From Candidatus Leptofilum proximum (GTDB lineage Bacteria; Chloroflexota; Anaerolineae; Promineifilales; Promineifilaceae), in contig JADJXK010000002.1 of assembly GCA_016710325.1 (NCBI GenBank), positions 5,766,001-5,830,000 of the forward strand: DNA of 64,000 nucleotides. The letters are read 5' to 3'. The first letter of the stretch is position 1. Each line of letters begins with the position of its first letter. This document shows positions 56,778-64,000 of this stretch, piece by piece. Under the pieces are notes generated by a model. That model saw only the letters and a program-made list of their open reading frames with translations. It was not told the DNA's origin and did not search any database. A program made the translations under genes and the position numbers.

Positions 56778-58155
56778 ATGTGGGCAGGGTAAAAAAGAAG
56801 CTGCTGCCTTTGTTTTCTTTGCTGGTGACCCAGATACGGCCGTTGTGCAGCTGCACCATGTGGCGCGAGATGGCCAATCCCAACCCGGTCCCTCCCCGGC
56901 TGCGTGTCCGCGCCCGATCCGACTTGTAAAACCGCTCAAAAATACGGCCTAAATCTTCTTTGGGGATACCCACGCCGGTGTCGTGCACGGCAATGACGAC
57001 GGCGTCTTCACCCTGTTCCTGGTACGCCTGCAAGGTAATTTTGCCGCCTTCGGGGGTGAACTTGATGGCGTTGTGCAGCAGGTTGGTAACGATCTGGTGC
57101 ACCCGGTCGGGGTCGGCCAGCACTTTGGGCAGGGCGCCAGGCAGGTCCAGGATGAGCTCGATGCTGGCGCGTTCAGCCTGGGGACGCAGGCGGTCCAGCG
57201 GTTTTAGCAGCAGGTCGGCCACGGCCGTATTTTGCAGCCTTAGCGGCACCTGGCCCGATTCAATGCGCGACAGCTCCAGCAGCTCCTCCACCATCTGCGT
57301 CAGCACATCCACCTCACCAGCGGCGCGGTCCAGGAAGCGAACGGCCGTTGTTGGGTCATCGGCGGCGCTGTCCTGCACCGTCTCGATGATGACCCGCAGC
57401 GAGGCCAGCGGCGTGCGCAGCTCGTGCGATACGTTGCTGACAAAGTCACGCCGCACCGTTTGCAGATGGCGCACCGTGGTCAAATCTTGCAGGATCACCA
57501 GGTAGCCCTGTGCCCAGCGCTCGTCAAACGGCGTGACGATGGCCTGCAAAAATAGCTCGCGGCCAATTTCAACAGCGGCCGTGACTTCGCGCCGTTCATC
57601 CTGGCAGCGCTGCCACAAATCGATCAGCTGGTGGTGGCGCACCACTTCAGCAAACGACCGGCCCAGCGCCGACTTCTCTGTCAGCCCCAGCAGCTTGGCG
57701 GAGGCCGGGTTGACCAGGCGCACATTGCCCAGGCTGTCGGTGATAATGACGCCGTCGGCCATGTAGTTGAGAATGGTGTTGAACTGGCCATTTTCTTCCA
57801 GCAGGGTGCTATGCTGCGCCCGCAGCTGGTCGATCATGTTGTTGAAGGCCAGGGTGAGCTCGCCCAGCTCGTCGCGGGTTTGCGGCAGCACGCGGGCGTT
57901 CCACTCCCCGGCAGCAATGCGGCGGATGACCTGGGTAAGCTGGCGCACGGGCCTTGTGGTGCGGGCAGCCACAGGAAAGGCGAGAAGGGCCGTAGCAATT
58001 AACAGCAATACGGCCGCACTGGAAACCGCCTGCCGCACACAAACAGGATTGCCCAAACAACCCGGCCGCGACAAATAAGCCGCCAGCCCCATCATCACGA
58101 TGGTGACCAGAATGAAATAGGACATGGCGATGTGCCAGCGGATATGGGGGAACAT
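56758..58155 (-). CDS. phoR: Phosphate-regulon sensor histidine kinase PhoR
   Basis: 465 residues from ATG 58155; the longer frame to 58392 reads back through a GATTACCG repeat. Two TM helices (about 9-30 and 41-63) flank a short outer loop, followed by HAMP (TTRPVRQLTQVIRRIAAGEW), PAS (LNYMADGVIITDSLGNVRLV) and the kinase core: H-box VSNVSHELRTPLASLRV, N-box LLHNAIKFTPEGG, G1 VHDTGVGIPKEDLGRIF, F-box ERFYKSD and G2 GTGLGLAISRHMVQ. The small outer loop fits PhoR, which senses Pst state rather than phosphate. Cotranscribed after phoB, though 110 bp of repeat separates them. Confidence 0.91.
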   Translation of the reverse strand: MFPHIRWHIAMSYFILVTIVMMGLAAYLSRPGCLGNPVCVRQAVSSAAVLLLIATALLAFPVAARTTRPVRQLTQVIRRIAAGEWNARVLPQTRDELGELTLAFNNMIDQLRAQHSTLLEENGQFNTILNYMADGVIITDSLGNVRLVNPASAKLLGLTEKSALGRSFAEVVRHHQLIDLWQRCQDERREVTAAVEIGRELFLQAIVTPFDERWAQGYLVILQDLTTVRHLQTVRRDFVSNVSHELRTPLASLRVIIETVQDSAADDPTTAVRFLDRAAGEVDVLTQMVEELLELSRIESGQVPLRLQNTAVADLLLKPLDRLRPQAERASIELILDLPGALPKVLADPDRVHQIVTNLLHNAIKFTPEGGKITLQAYQEQGEDAVVIAVHDTGVGIPKEDLGRIFERFYKSDRARTRSRGGTGLGLAISRHMVQLHNGRIWVTSKENKGSSFFFTLPTSTPDGR

Positions 58156-58157
58156 TT

Positions 58158-58268
58158 TGGTGGTCGGTGGTCGGGGGTCGGTGAGCGGTAATCGGTGGTC
58201 GGTAATCGGTGGTCGGTGAGCGGTATACCGATAACGGATTACCGATAACGGTTTACCGCTTACTGGTT
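58158..58268. repeat. Dyad repeat, GTAATCGGTGGTCGG family
   Basis: GGTGGTCGGTGGTCGGGGG with GGTAATCGGTGGTCGGTAATC faces CGATAACGGATTACCGATAACG in the phoB-phoR gap. Largest example of the family here; its left part would give a false N-terminus to PhoR and its right end touches the phoB stop. Confidence 0.85.
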
Positions 58269-58996
58269 CAACCGTCGAAGCGGTAGCCGATGCCGCGCAC
58301 GGTGAGGATGCGGCAGGCATTGCCGGGATCTGCCTCGATTTTTTCGCGCAGCCAGCGCACGTGGACGTCCACGGTGCGGCTGTTGCCGTCATAGGTCCAG
58401 CCCCAGACGCGCTCCAGGATCAGGTCGCGTGAGAGGGCGATGCCCTGGTGGCGGGCCAAAAACAGGATGAGATCAAACTCCTTTGGCTTGAGGCGCAGCG
58501 GCTCGCCGTTAAGCCGGACCTCGCGCCGGTTTTGGTCAATTTCCAGGTTGCTAAAGGTGAGCACGGGCAGTGATTCGGCCAGATCCTGGGCCGCACCGCC
58601 ATTGGCCTGGCTGTGCAGCGCCTCGCGAATGAGATCGACGCGGCGCAGCAGTGCTTTGACGCGGGCCATCAGCTCACGCATGCTGAACGGCTTGGTCAGG
58701 TAATCGTCGGCGCCCATTTCCAGGCCGACAATTTTGTCCACTTCTTCGGTGCGGGCAGTGAGCATCAGGATGGGGAAACTGAACTCCTTGCGCAAAATGC
58801 GGCACACTTCAAAGCCGTCAATGCCAGGCAGCATCACGTCTAGGACGATCAAATCTGGTTTTTCCTGGCGGGCAAAGGTAAGGGCAGCACGGCCGTCTTT
58901 GGCCGTGACAACCTGGTAACCCTGACGGGCCAGGTTGTATTCCAACATTTCTAACAAGGTGTTGTCGTCTTCCACGACCAAAATTTTGCTTTCCAC
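58268..58996 (-). CDS. phoB: OmpR/PhoB-family response regulator
   Basis: 242 residues from GTG 58996 (VESKILVVEDDNTLLEML). Receiver domain with acidic pair ED, phospho-acceptor in LIVLDVMLPGIDGFEV, Thr in MLTARTEEVDKI and Lys in DYLTKPFSM; C-terminal winged helix (LRLKPKEFDLILFLARHQGI, LILERVWGWTYDGNSRTVDV, IRYRFDG-type end). Partner of the histidine kinase immediately downstream and, by context, the regulator of both pst operons via the TTAACA repeats. The frame can be extended to a TTG at 59032, but GTG 58996 fits the family start. Confidence 0.92.
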   Translation of the reverse strand: MESKILVVEDDNTLLEMLEYNLARQGYQVVTAKDGRAALTFARQEKPDLIVLDVMLPGIDGFEVCRILRKEFSFPILMLTARTEEVDKIVGLEMGADDYLTKPFSMRELMARVKALLRRVDLIREALHSQANGGAAQDLAESLPVLTFSNLEIDQNRREVRLNGEPLRLKPKEFDLILFLARHQGIALSRDLILERVWGWTYDGNSRTVDVHVRWLREKIEADPGNACRILTVRGIGYRFDG

Positions 58997-59052
58997 ATTT
59001 TCTTTTGTAACTCCGAATGGTAACGGCGTCAATGGGATTTTTCACGGGAGCC

Positions 59053-59080
59053 AGATTGGTCCAAGAGATTGGACCAATCT
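59053..59080. promoter_or_regulatory. Perfect 10-bp inverted repeat of TTGGNCCAA units (candidate operator)
   Basis: AGATTGGTCC (59053-59062) and GGACCAATCT (59071-59080) are perfect complements around AAGAGATT. Each half contains a small palindrome TTGGTCCAA / TTGGACCAA. It lies between divergent phoB and trpA and covers the -35 of the trpA promoter. GntR-type repressors often use TTGGTnnACCAA-like sites, but the regulator is unknown. Confidence 0.6.
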
Positions 59081-59097
59081 TCATGCCGTTATATACT
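59069..59097 (+). promoter_or_regulatory. Putative trpA promoter
   Basis: TTGGAC (59069-59074), 17 bp, TATACT (59092-59097), 36 bp before the trpA ATG. The -35 is in the right arm of the palindrome, so a bound regulator would block it. Confidence 0.5.
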
Positions 59098-59132
59098 CAT
59101 CGGTGCAATAAATTCTCAACAGGAAGAGTTCA

Positions 59133-59942
59133 ATGACCCAAAACGGAACAGACCGCATTACGGCCGCTTTCACCCAGGCCCACAAAAGCCAAACGGCCGC
59201 TCTCATGCCTTATTTCACCCTCGGCTACCCGGATGCCGCTACCTCGCTGGCCATCATCGAGGCGATTGCGCCGTACAGCGACTTGCTGGAGCTGGGCGTG
59301 CCCTTCAGCGATCCGCTGGCCGATGGGCCAACGGTGCAGCACAGCACCCAGGTGGCGCTGGAGAACGGCACCACCACGGCCGGCTGCCTGGAGATGGTGC
59401 GTGAGCTGCGGCAGCGCGGTGTGCCAACACCAATCCTGCTGATGGGCTATGTCAATCCTATCCTGGCCTACGGTGAGGCCAACTACGTGCGCGATGCGGC
59501 GGATGCAGGCGCCGATGGCTTCATCGTGCCCGACCTGCCGCCAGAGGAAGCCGAAGATTTGGATACCCTTGCCGCTGAAGCCAGTCTGTCGCTCGTTCAC
59601 TTTCTGGCCCCCACCAGCAACGAGGATCGCATCAACCGGGTGACGGCGCGGGCGCGTGGTTTCATCTACCTGGTGAGTGTGACGGGTGTGACGGGGGCGC
59701 GTACTCAGGTGCAGGCGGACCTGGCGGGTTTTGTGAACCGGGTGCGGGCGAAAACGGCCGTTCCCCTGGCGGTTGGTTTTGGCATCAGCACTCCCACCCA
59801 GGCGGCCGAGGTTGGCCAGCTGGCCGATGGCGTCATTGTGGGCAGCGCACTTATCAATGCCGTGAATGCGGCGGAGGACAAGGTGGCAACGGCCGTGCAG
59901 TTTGTAAAATCTTTGCGGGAGGGGCTGCAGAAGAAATTGTGA
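59133..59942 (+). CDS. trpA: Tryptophan synthase alpha chain
   Basis: 269-residue TIM barrel that cleaves indole-3-glycerol phosphate to indole and glyceraldehyde 3-phosphate. Catalytic Glu in LLELGVPFSDPLADGP (with the Asp of SDPLADG), LMGYVNPILAYG, ADGFIVPDLPPEEA, FLAPTS, FIYLVSVTGVTGAR and the phosphate loop VGFGISTP plus VIVGSALI are present. A ribosome site AGGAAGAG lies ~10 nt before the ATG. No trpB or other trp gene is adjacent, which is unusual because trpB and trpA are normally joined. Rightward and convergent with the next gene. Confidence 0.95.
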   Translation: MTQNGTDRITAAFTQAHKSQTAALMPYFTLGYPDAATSLAIIEAIAPYSDLLELGVPFSDPLADGPTVQHSTQVALENGTTTAGCLEMVRELRQRGVPTPILLMGYVNPILAYGEANYVRDAADAGADGFIVPDLPPEEAEDLDTLAAEASLSLVHFLAPTSNEDRINRVTARARGFIYLVSVTGVTGARTQVQADLAGFVNRVRAKTAVPLAVGFGISTPTQAAEVGQLADGVIVGSALINAVNAAEDKVATAVQFVKSLREGLQKKL

Positions 59943-59991
59943 ATAGTGAATAATTAATCGTGAATTGTGAATGAATTGCCCAATTACTCAA

Positions 59992-61998
59992 TTACCCACT
60001 TTCGTCTACCACCAGCCGCGGATTGGCCCAATAGCCGCTGACATCCTCAGCAGCATCCTCTCTCCAAATCTCAAAACTTAGGGTGACGGCCGTTCCCGCA
60101 TAAGCCTCTAGCGGCACCGTCACGGGCTGCCAGCTTTCCGCTTTTCCTTCGCTCGTATCTAGAAGCGTCATTTCTTCCCCTTCCGGCGTCCGCAGGCGCA
60201 GGCGGTAGCGCAGGCCGGGTCGGGGCAGGATGGCGGTGTGCAGTTCGCTGTTGGGCGGGATGGTGGCAATGATGTGGTGAGACAGCCAACGGCCGTTCTG
60301 CGGCGTCATTTTAATGGCTAACTCGCTGCCATTTTGGGCTTCGACGATGGGCAGCGAGGTGTCTGGATCGGGGACGGCCGTTTCTGCCCCATCTTCCGCC
60401 ACCCAAACACGCTGCGACGGCTGCGCCCAGAGAAAGATCGTCTCGTCGTGCTGCTGGAGTTCCGGCATGAGGTTGTATACCTGCCCATCGGCATAATCCA
60501 GCACCACAAAGTTCCGGTCAGCCCGGCCCGCCGCGCGCAGGTGATCCAGGCTGCCGCCGGGGCGCTCCAGCGGCGTGTCGTACCAGAGCTGCACCACGCT
60601 GCGGGTAAACTGCGGCGCGATGGGGAAACGCACGGCAAAGAAGTGGCTTTCTGGGCTGATGGTGGGGAACAGTTCGGCCAGCTGCTGCCGGGCCGCGGCC
60701 TCTTCAGTGACGTTGTTTAGCCACAACTGCTGCGTGTTTTGGGTCTGGTTGAGGTGATGCAGGGATACGGCCGTTACTACCAGCAAAGCGGCTATTTTTA
60801 TGAACTGCAAAGGACGCAGAGAGCGAAAAGGATTTTTATTTTTTCTCTGCGCCTTTCGCGTCCTTTGCGGTAAAAAATCCTCCCGCAGTAGCGTTTCCAG
60901 CGATGCTCCGATGGCCAGAACGAGGCCGATCATTGCCTGGTAGATGTGCCGCCCGGCGTAGAGCTCCGGCAGCTGGGTCCACAGCGCCCAGTAGATAAAC
61001 GCCAGGTGCAGCCCCAGCCAGGCCAGCCCCAACCGCACCGTACGGCCGCCCCACCAAAACCACAGCCCCAACAGCAGCAAAATCGTCGTGGCAAACAGGG
61101 AAGCGGCCGTTCCGCTCAGTTCAAGCAGGTCCAGGATAAAGGTAAAGCGAAATACGGTAACGATGATAAATTCAGCAATCTCCGGCCAGCTGAGGAAGGT
61201 GAACCATTCGGCCGTTGCCCGGCTGCCGATGTCGATGGTGAAGTTGGGCCGGGTGAACTGGACATAGAGGTAGGCCGCAGTGATCAGGCCAAGTGTTGTA
61301 AATAATAGAAGCTCTTTTGAGATTAGGGATTGGAGATTAGAGATTATGCTGCGTCCTTTCAATCTCCAATCTCCCATCTCCCATCTCTGCACCAACAGGA
61401 TGAGCAGCAAAAACGGCGGCAGCAGCACGCTTTCCTCGTGGCTGAGGAAGGTGAGCAGGCAGAAGAGGAAAGTAAGCAGAAGCTGGCGGGTGGACGGCCG
61501 TTTTAAATAGCTCAACCACGCGCTCACCGCCAGCAGCGAAAATACGGCCGCCAGGACAATGGCAATGCTGCTGAGCCAGCTCACCACATCGACCCAGTGG
61601 CTGTGAATGGCAAAGAGGGCGGCGGTGAGAACGGCCGTAAACGGGCTTAACTTCATCTGCCGCGCCACGCGATACACCAGCGCCACCGCCAGGGCCTGAA
61701 ACAGCAGCTCCGTCCAGTAAAAGCCGTTGGGCAGAAAGTGGAAAACTCCCTCCAGGATGGCAAACCAGGCCAGCTGCAGCGGGCGATAATACCAGGTTGA
61801 GTAGTATGGGTTAAACAGCGCCAGGCCCATCCACGGATTGGCGATCACTTCTTTGATGTAGTCAAACTGCACATAGTCGTCGCCCACAAAGGCCCAGGCA
61901 AACGGCGGGTAATAGATTGAGAGCGTGATGAGAATGAGGCCAGCAAGGGCCAGTTGGGTAAGGAGCTTGTTTCGAGTCATCGCGTGTTGATGTATCAT
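59992..61998 (-). CDS. GT-C-like polytopic membrane protein with in-frame repeat insertions
   Basis: 668 residues. The first ~400 hold about 10 TM helices with the pattern of GT-C glycosyltransferases or related dolichol/undecaprenyl-sugar enzymes: AWAFVGDDYVQFDY (acidic pair in the first outer loop), YYSTWYYRPLQLAWF, IHSHWVDVVSWLSS, SHEESVLLPPFLLL. The C-terminal ~240 residues are a soluble beta-rich domain. Two stretches, ~203-226 (GDWRLKGRSIISNLQSLI) and ~376-398 (RTRKAQRKNKNPFRSLRP), are translations of dyad repeats that elsewhere are intergenic; the frame stays open through both, at cytoplasmic or loop positions. Function unknown; start among 62001, 61998 and 61980 is unsure. Confidence 0.75.
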   Translation of the reverse strand: MIHQHAMTRNKLLTQLALAGLILITLSIYYPPFAWAFVGDDYVQFDYIKEVIANPWMGLALFNPYYSTWYYRPLQLAWFAILEGVFHFLPNGFYWTELLFQALAVALVYRVARQMKLSPFTAVLTAALFAIHSHWVDVVSWLSSIAIVLAAVFSLLAVSAWLSYLKRPSTRQLLLTFLFCLLTFLSHEESVLLPPFLLLILLVQRWEMGDWRLKGRSIISNLQSLISKELLLFTTLGLITAAYLYVQFTRPNFTIDIGSRATAEWFTFLSWPEIAEFIIVTVFRFTFILDLLELSGTAASLFATTILLLLGLWFWWGGRTVRLGLAWLGLHLAFIYWALWTQLPELYAGRHIYQAMIGLVLAIGASLETLLREDFLPQRTRKAQRKNKNPFRSLRPLQFIKIAALLVVTAVSLHHLNQTQNTQQLWLNNVTEEAAARQQLAELFPTISPESHFFAVRFPIAPQFTRSVVQLWYDTPLERPGGSLDHLRAAGRADRNFVVLDYADGQVYNLMPELQQHDETIFLWAQPSQRVWVAEDGAETAVPDPDTSLPIVEAQNGSELAIKMTPQNGRWLSHHIIATIPPNSELHTAILPRPGLRYRLRLRTPEGEEMTLLDTSEGKAESWQPVTVPLEAYAGTAVTLSFEIWREDAAEDVSGYWANPRLVVDESG
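60806..60870. repeat. Dyad repeat inside a coding region, CGCAAAGGACGC family
   Basis: TGCAAAGGACGCAGAGAGCG with AAAAGG faces TTTCTCTGCGCCTTTCGCG with TCCTTTGCGG. It is translated in frame as part of the GT-C-like protein. A relative is intergenic at 3214. Confidence 0.8.
61319..61388. repeat. Dyad repeat inside a coding region, GATTGGAGATTAGAG family
   Basis: GAGATTAGGGATTGGAGATT with AGAGATT faces CAATCTCCAATCTCCCATC with TCCCATCTC. Translated in frame. The intergenic counterpart is at 9178-9245. Confidence 0.85.
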
Positions 61999-62008
61999 CA
62001 AAAGAATG

Positions 62009-62085
62009 GTTAATTGTTAATGGTTAATGGTTAATTGTCAAAATTTACCATTAACCGTTTGTCGTTTACCATTAACCATTAAGGA
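62009..62085. repeat. Dyad repeat, TTAATGGTTAATGG family
   Basis: GGTTAATTGTTAATGGTTAATGG faces TTTACCATTAACCGTTTG and TTTACCATTAACCATTAAGG. Its last bases merge into the AAGGAG ribosome site of the next gene. Confidence 0.85.
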
Positions 62086-62091
62086 GTTTTT

Positions 62092-64000
62092 ATGCCGAAT
62101 AAGTTAGCTCAGGAAACCAGCCCCTATCTGCTGCAGCACGTCGAGAATCCGGTGGAGTGGTATCCGTGGAGTGAAGAAGCCTTAGAGAAAGCCCAGGCGG
62201 AAAACAAGCCGATCCTGCTCAGTATTGGGTATGCCGCCTGCCACTGGTGTCATGTGATGGCTCGTGAATCCTTTGAAGACCCGGCTACGGCCGCTTTCAT
62301 GAACAGCCACTTTGTCAACATCAAGGTAGACCGCGAAGAGCGGCCCGACCTGGACGCCATCTACATGCAGGCCGTGGTGGCCATGTCAGGCCAGGGCGGC
62401 TGGCCGATGACCGTGTTTCTGACGCCGGAGGGACGGCCGTTTTACGGCGGCACCTACTTCCCTCCCGCACCGCGCTACGGCATGCCCAGCTTCATCCAGC
62501 TCATGCAGAGCATTGCCAACGCCTGGGAAACCAAGCGTGACGACATTGTGCAAAGCGCCGGGGACATTACCAACCATTTGCAGCGAACGGCCAACCTCAC
62601 CGGGCAAGAAGATGTGCTGAGCCCCGGCATGTTTGGCAAAGCAACGGCCGCCCTGGCCCAAACATTTGACCACGAGCGCGGCGGTTTTGGCGGCGCGCCC
62701 AAATTCCCGCCGTCAATGACCCTGGAATATTTGCTGCAAAGCTTTGTCTTGCACAAAGACAGCCGCGCTCTGCACATGGCCGAAACCACCCTCAAAATGA
62801 TGGCCTACGGCGGCATGTATGATCAGCTCGGCGGCGGCTTTGCCCGCTACTCGACGGACGTGAACTGGCTGGTACCTCATTTTGAGAAGATGCTCTACGA
62901 CAACGCCCTGCTGGCCCGCGCCTACCTGCACGCCTACCAGGTGACCCAGGAGCCGCTCTACCGCCGCATTGTCGAGGAGACGCTCGATTTTGTGGTGCGC
63001 GAGCTGCGCCATGAGGACGGCGGCTTCTACAGCAGCTACGACGCCGACAGCGAAGGCGAAGAAGGCAAATTTTACGTCTGGTCCGCCGCTGAAATTGATG
63101 AGCACCTGGGCGAAGATGCCGAACTGTTTAAGCTGTATTACGATGTGACCGAACAGGGCAACTGGGAAGGAACCAACATCCTCCATATCAACAAGGACCT
63201 AGAAGAGGTGGCCTGGGCTACCAAAATGAGCGAAGCAAAGGCGGCGGAGCGGCTGGCAGCGGCCAGGCAAAAGCTGTACGACATTCGTGCCCGGCGCGTC
63301 TGGCCCGGACTGGATGACAAAGTGCTGACGGCCTGGAACGGGCTGATGCTGGCGGCTTTTGCCGAGGCAGGCCGGGTGTTGGAACGGCCGGATTACACGG
63401 CAACGGCCGTCCACAACGCCCAATTCCTCTACCAAACGATGCGCACAGAGAACGGCCGTCTGCTACGTACCTGGAAAGACGGGGCACAAGCACGCTACAA
63501 CGGCTACCTGGAAGATTACGCCTACCTGGCCGACGGCCTACTGGCGCTCTACCAAACTACCTTCGACGAGCAGTGGTTCACCTGGGCCCACGAGCTGGCC
63601 GAACTGATGCTCACCCACTTCCGCGATACCGAAAACGGCGGCTTTTACGACACCTCCGACGACCACGAAGCACTCATCCATCGCCCCAAGGATTTGCAGG
63701 ACAACGCCGTGCCCAGCGCCAACGCCATGGCTGCCCACGTGCTGCTGAAGCTGAGTTTGTATACCGGCAGTTCCCCCTACTGGGAGGTGGCGGAAACGGC
63801 CGTTTCCTCCCTCTACGGCGCGATGGTGCAGCATCCAAACGCCTTTGCCCATTGGCTGTGTGCGGCCGTTTTCATTACCAGCCAGCCGCAAGAAGTGGCC
63901 ATCATCGGCGATCCCGGCTTGCCGGACGCCACAGCGCTGATCGACACCACGTTTGCTGCGTTCCGGCCCAACCTGGTGGTGGCCTCCGGCGACAGCACCA
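62092..64000 (+). CDS. DUF255/SSP411-type thioredoxin-domain protein (3' end outside window)
   Basis: At least 636 residues. ATG 62092 with AAGGAG 5 nt upstream. N-terminal thioredoxin-like domain MPNKLAQETSPYLLQHVENP, SIGYAACHWCHVMARESFED (C-x-x-C as CHWC), FVNIKVDREERPDLDAIYM, GQGGWPMTVFLTPEGRPFYG; then a six-hairpin glycosidase-like barrel with GGFGGAPKFPPSM, YDQLGGGFARYSTDVNWLVP, HFEKMLYDNALLARAYL, DGGFYSSYDADSEGEEG, KVLTAWNGLMLAAFAEAG and the stretch after NGGFYDTSDDHEAL. This is the usual two-domain plan of the family, also called YyaL/spermatogenesis-associated 20. The catalytic role is not settled. The window ends inside the barrel. Confidence 0.9.
   Translation, partial: MPNKLAQETSPYLLQHVENPVEWYPWSEEALEKAQAENKPILLSIGYAACHWCHVMARESFEDPATAAFMNSHFVNIKVDREERPDLDAIYMQAVVAMSGQGGWPMTVFLTPEGRPFYGGTYFPPAPRYGMPSFIQLMQSIANAWETKRDDIVQSAGDITNHLQRTANLTGQEDVLSPGMFGKATAALAQTFDHERGGFGGAPKFPPSMTLEYLLQSFVLHKDSRALHMAETTLKMMAYGGMYDQLGGGFARYSTDVNWLVPHFEKMLYDNALLARAYLHAYQVTQEPLYRRIVEETLDFVVRELRHEDGGFYSSYDADSEGEEGKFYVWSAAEIDEHLGEDAELFKLYYDVTEQGNWEGTNILHINKDLEEVAWATKMSEAKAAERLAAARQKLYDIRARRVWPGLDDKVLTAWNGLMLAAFAEAGRVLERPDYTATAVHNAQFLYQTMRTENGRLLRTWKDGAQARYNGYLEDYAYLADGLLALYQTTFDEQWFTWAHELAELMLTHFRDTENGGFYDTSDDHEALIHRPKDLQDNAVPSANAMAAHVLLKLSLYTGSSPYWEVAETAVSSLYGAMVQHPNAFAHWLCAAVFITSQPQEVAIIGDPGLPDATALIDTTFAAFRPNLVVASGDST

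Noticed and set aside
58156..58392. 79-residue N-terminal extension of PhoR
   Set aside because: Read-through of a GATTACCG dyad and of phoB antisense; HK starts at MFPHIRW with TM1.

Overview
The window looks like chromosome from a filamentous-type Chloroflexota (Anaerolineae/Ardenticatenia-like). This is inferred from gene content rather than a marker gene: Hanks-type kinases fused to formylglycine-enzyme folds, a STAND/WD40 protein, 'SSP411/DUF255' and TIGR03943 families, moderately high GC, and very dense intergenic dyad repeats. I saw no rRNA, tRNA, CRISPR array, transposase or phage gene. The palindrome ACGGCCGT occurs about 100 times by eye, roughly one per 640 bp, where one or two would be expected; it runs through most genes like a HIP1-type motif and is missing from several stretches that look acquired.

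Layout. 1-2204: pyruvate dehydrogenase E1 beta (cut by the window edge) and E1 alpha. 2205-4611: homoserine kinase and an RlmI-like rRNA methyltransferase. 4605-6972: a low-GC island of two accessory genes (a membrane protein with a PLD-like fold and a HEPN-domain protein), each followed by an attC-like dyad. 7172-31535: about 24 kb of leftward genes dominated by polyamine catabolism: agmatine deiminase, N-carbamoylputrescine amidase, three class III aminotransferases, a flavin amine oxidase, an aldehyde dehydrogenase, a second FAD oxidoreductase, a GcvT-like protein, PotABCD and an Lrp/AsnC regulator. A 1194-residue STAND ATPase with 14 WD40 blades interrupts this run. 31729-32932: an apparently leaderless XRE regulator, a strong promoter with a long leader and a small gene. 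32930-38578: two transmembrane Ser/Thr kinases. 38920-45676: an acetylpolyamine-amidohydrolase-like protein, two TolB-propeller proteins, a TIGR03943/YraQ-like permease pair and PhoU. 45806-58996: two divergent Pst phosphate importers and the PhoR/PhoB pair. 59133-64000: orphan trpA, a GT-C-like membrane protein and a DUF255 protein cut by the right edge.

How it works together. The central cluster would import putrescine/spermidine (PotABCD) or make putrescine from agmatine (AguA, AguB), oxidise or transaminate it to 4-aminobutanal, then GABA and succinate semialdehyde, probably under the Lrp-type regulator. The right half is a phosphate-starvation region: PhoR/PhoB would act on PHO-box-like TTAACA repeats between the divergent pst operons.

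Most unusual points: (1) a PstA permease with a rearranged PstS domain between TM1 and TM2; (2) a pair of PstB ATPases whose motif losses fall on complementary partners, as in asymmetric heterodimeric ABC transporters; (3) the ACGGCCGT motif; (4) in-frame palindromic repeats inside a membrane-protein gene; (5) attC-like sites behind a HEPN gene; (6) a STAND ATPase with a death-like segment between Walker A and Walker B.
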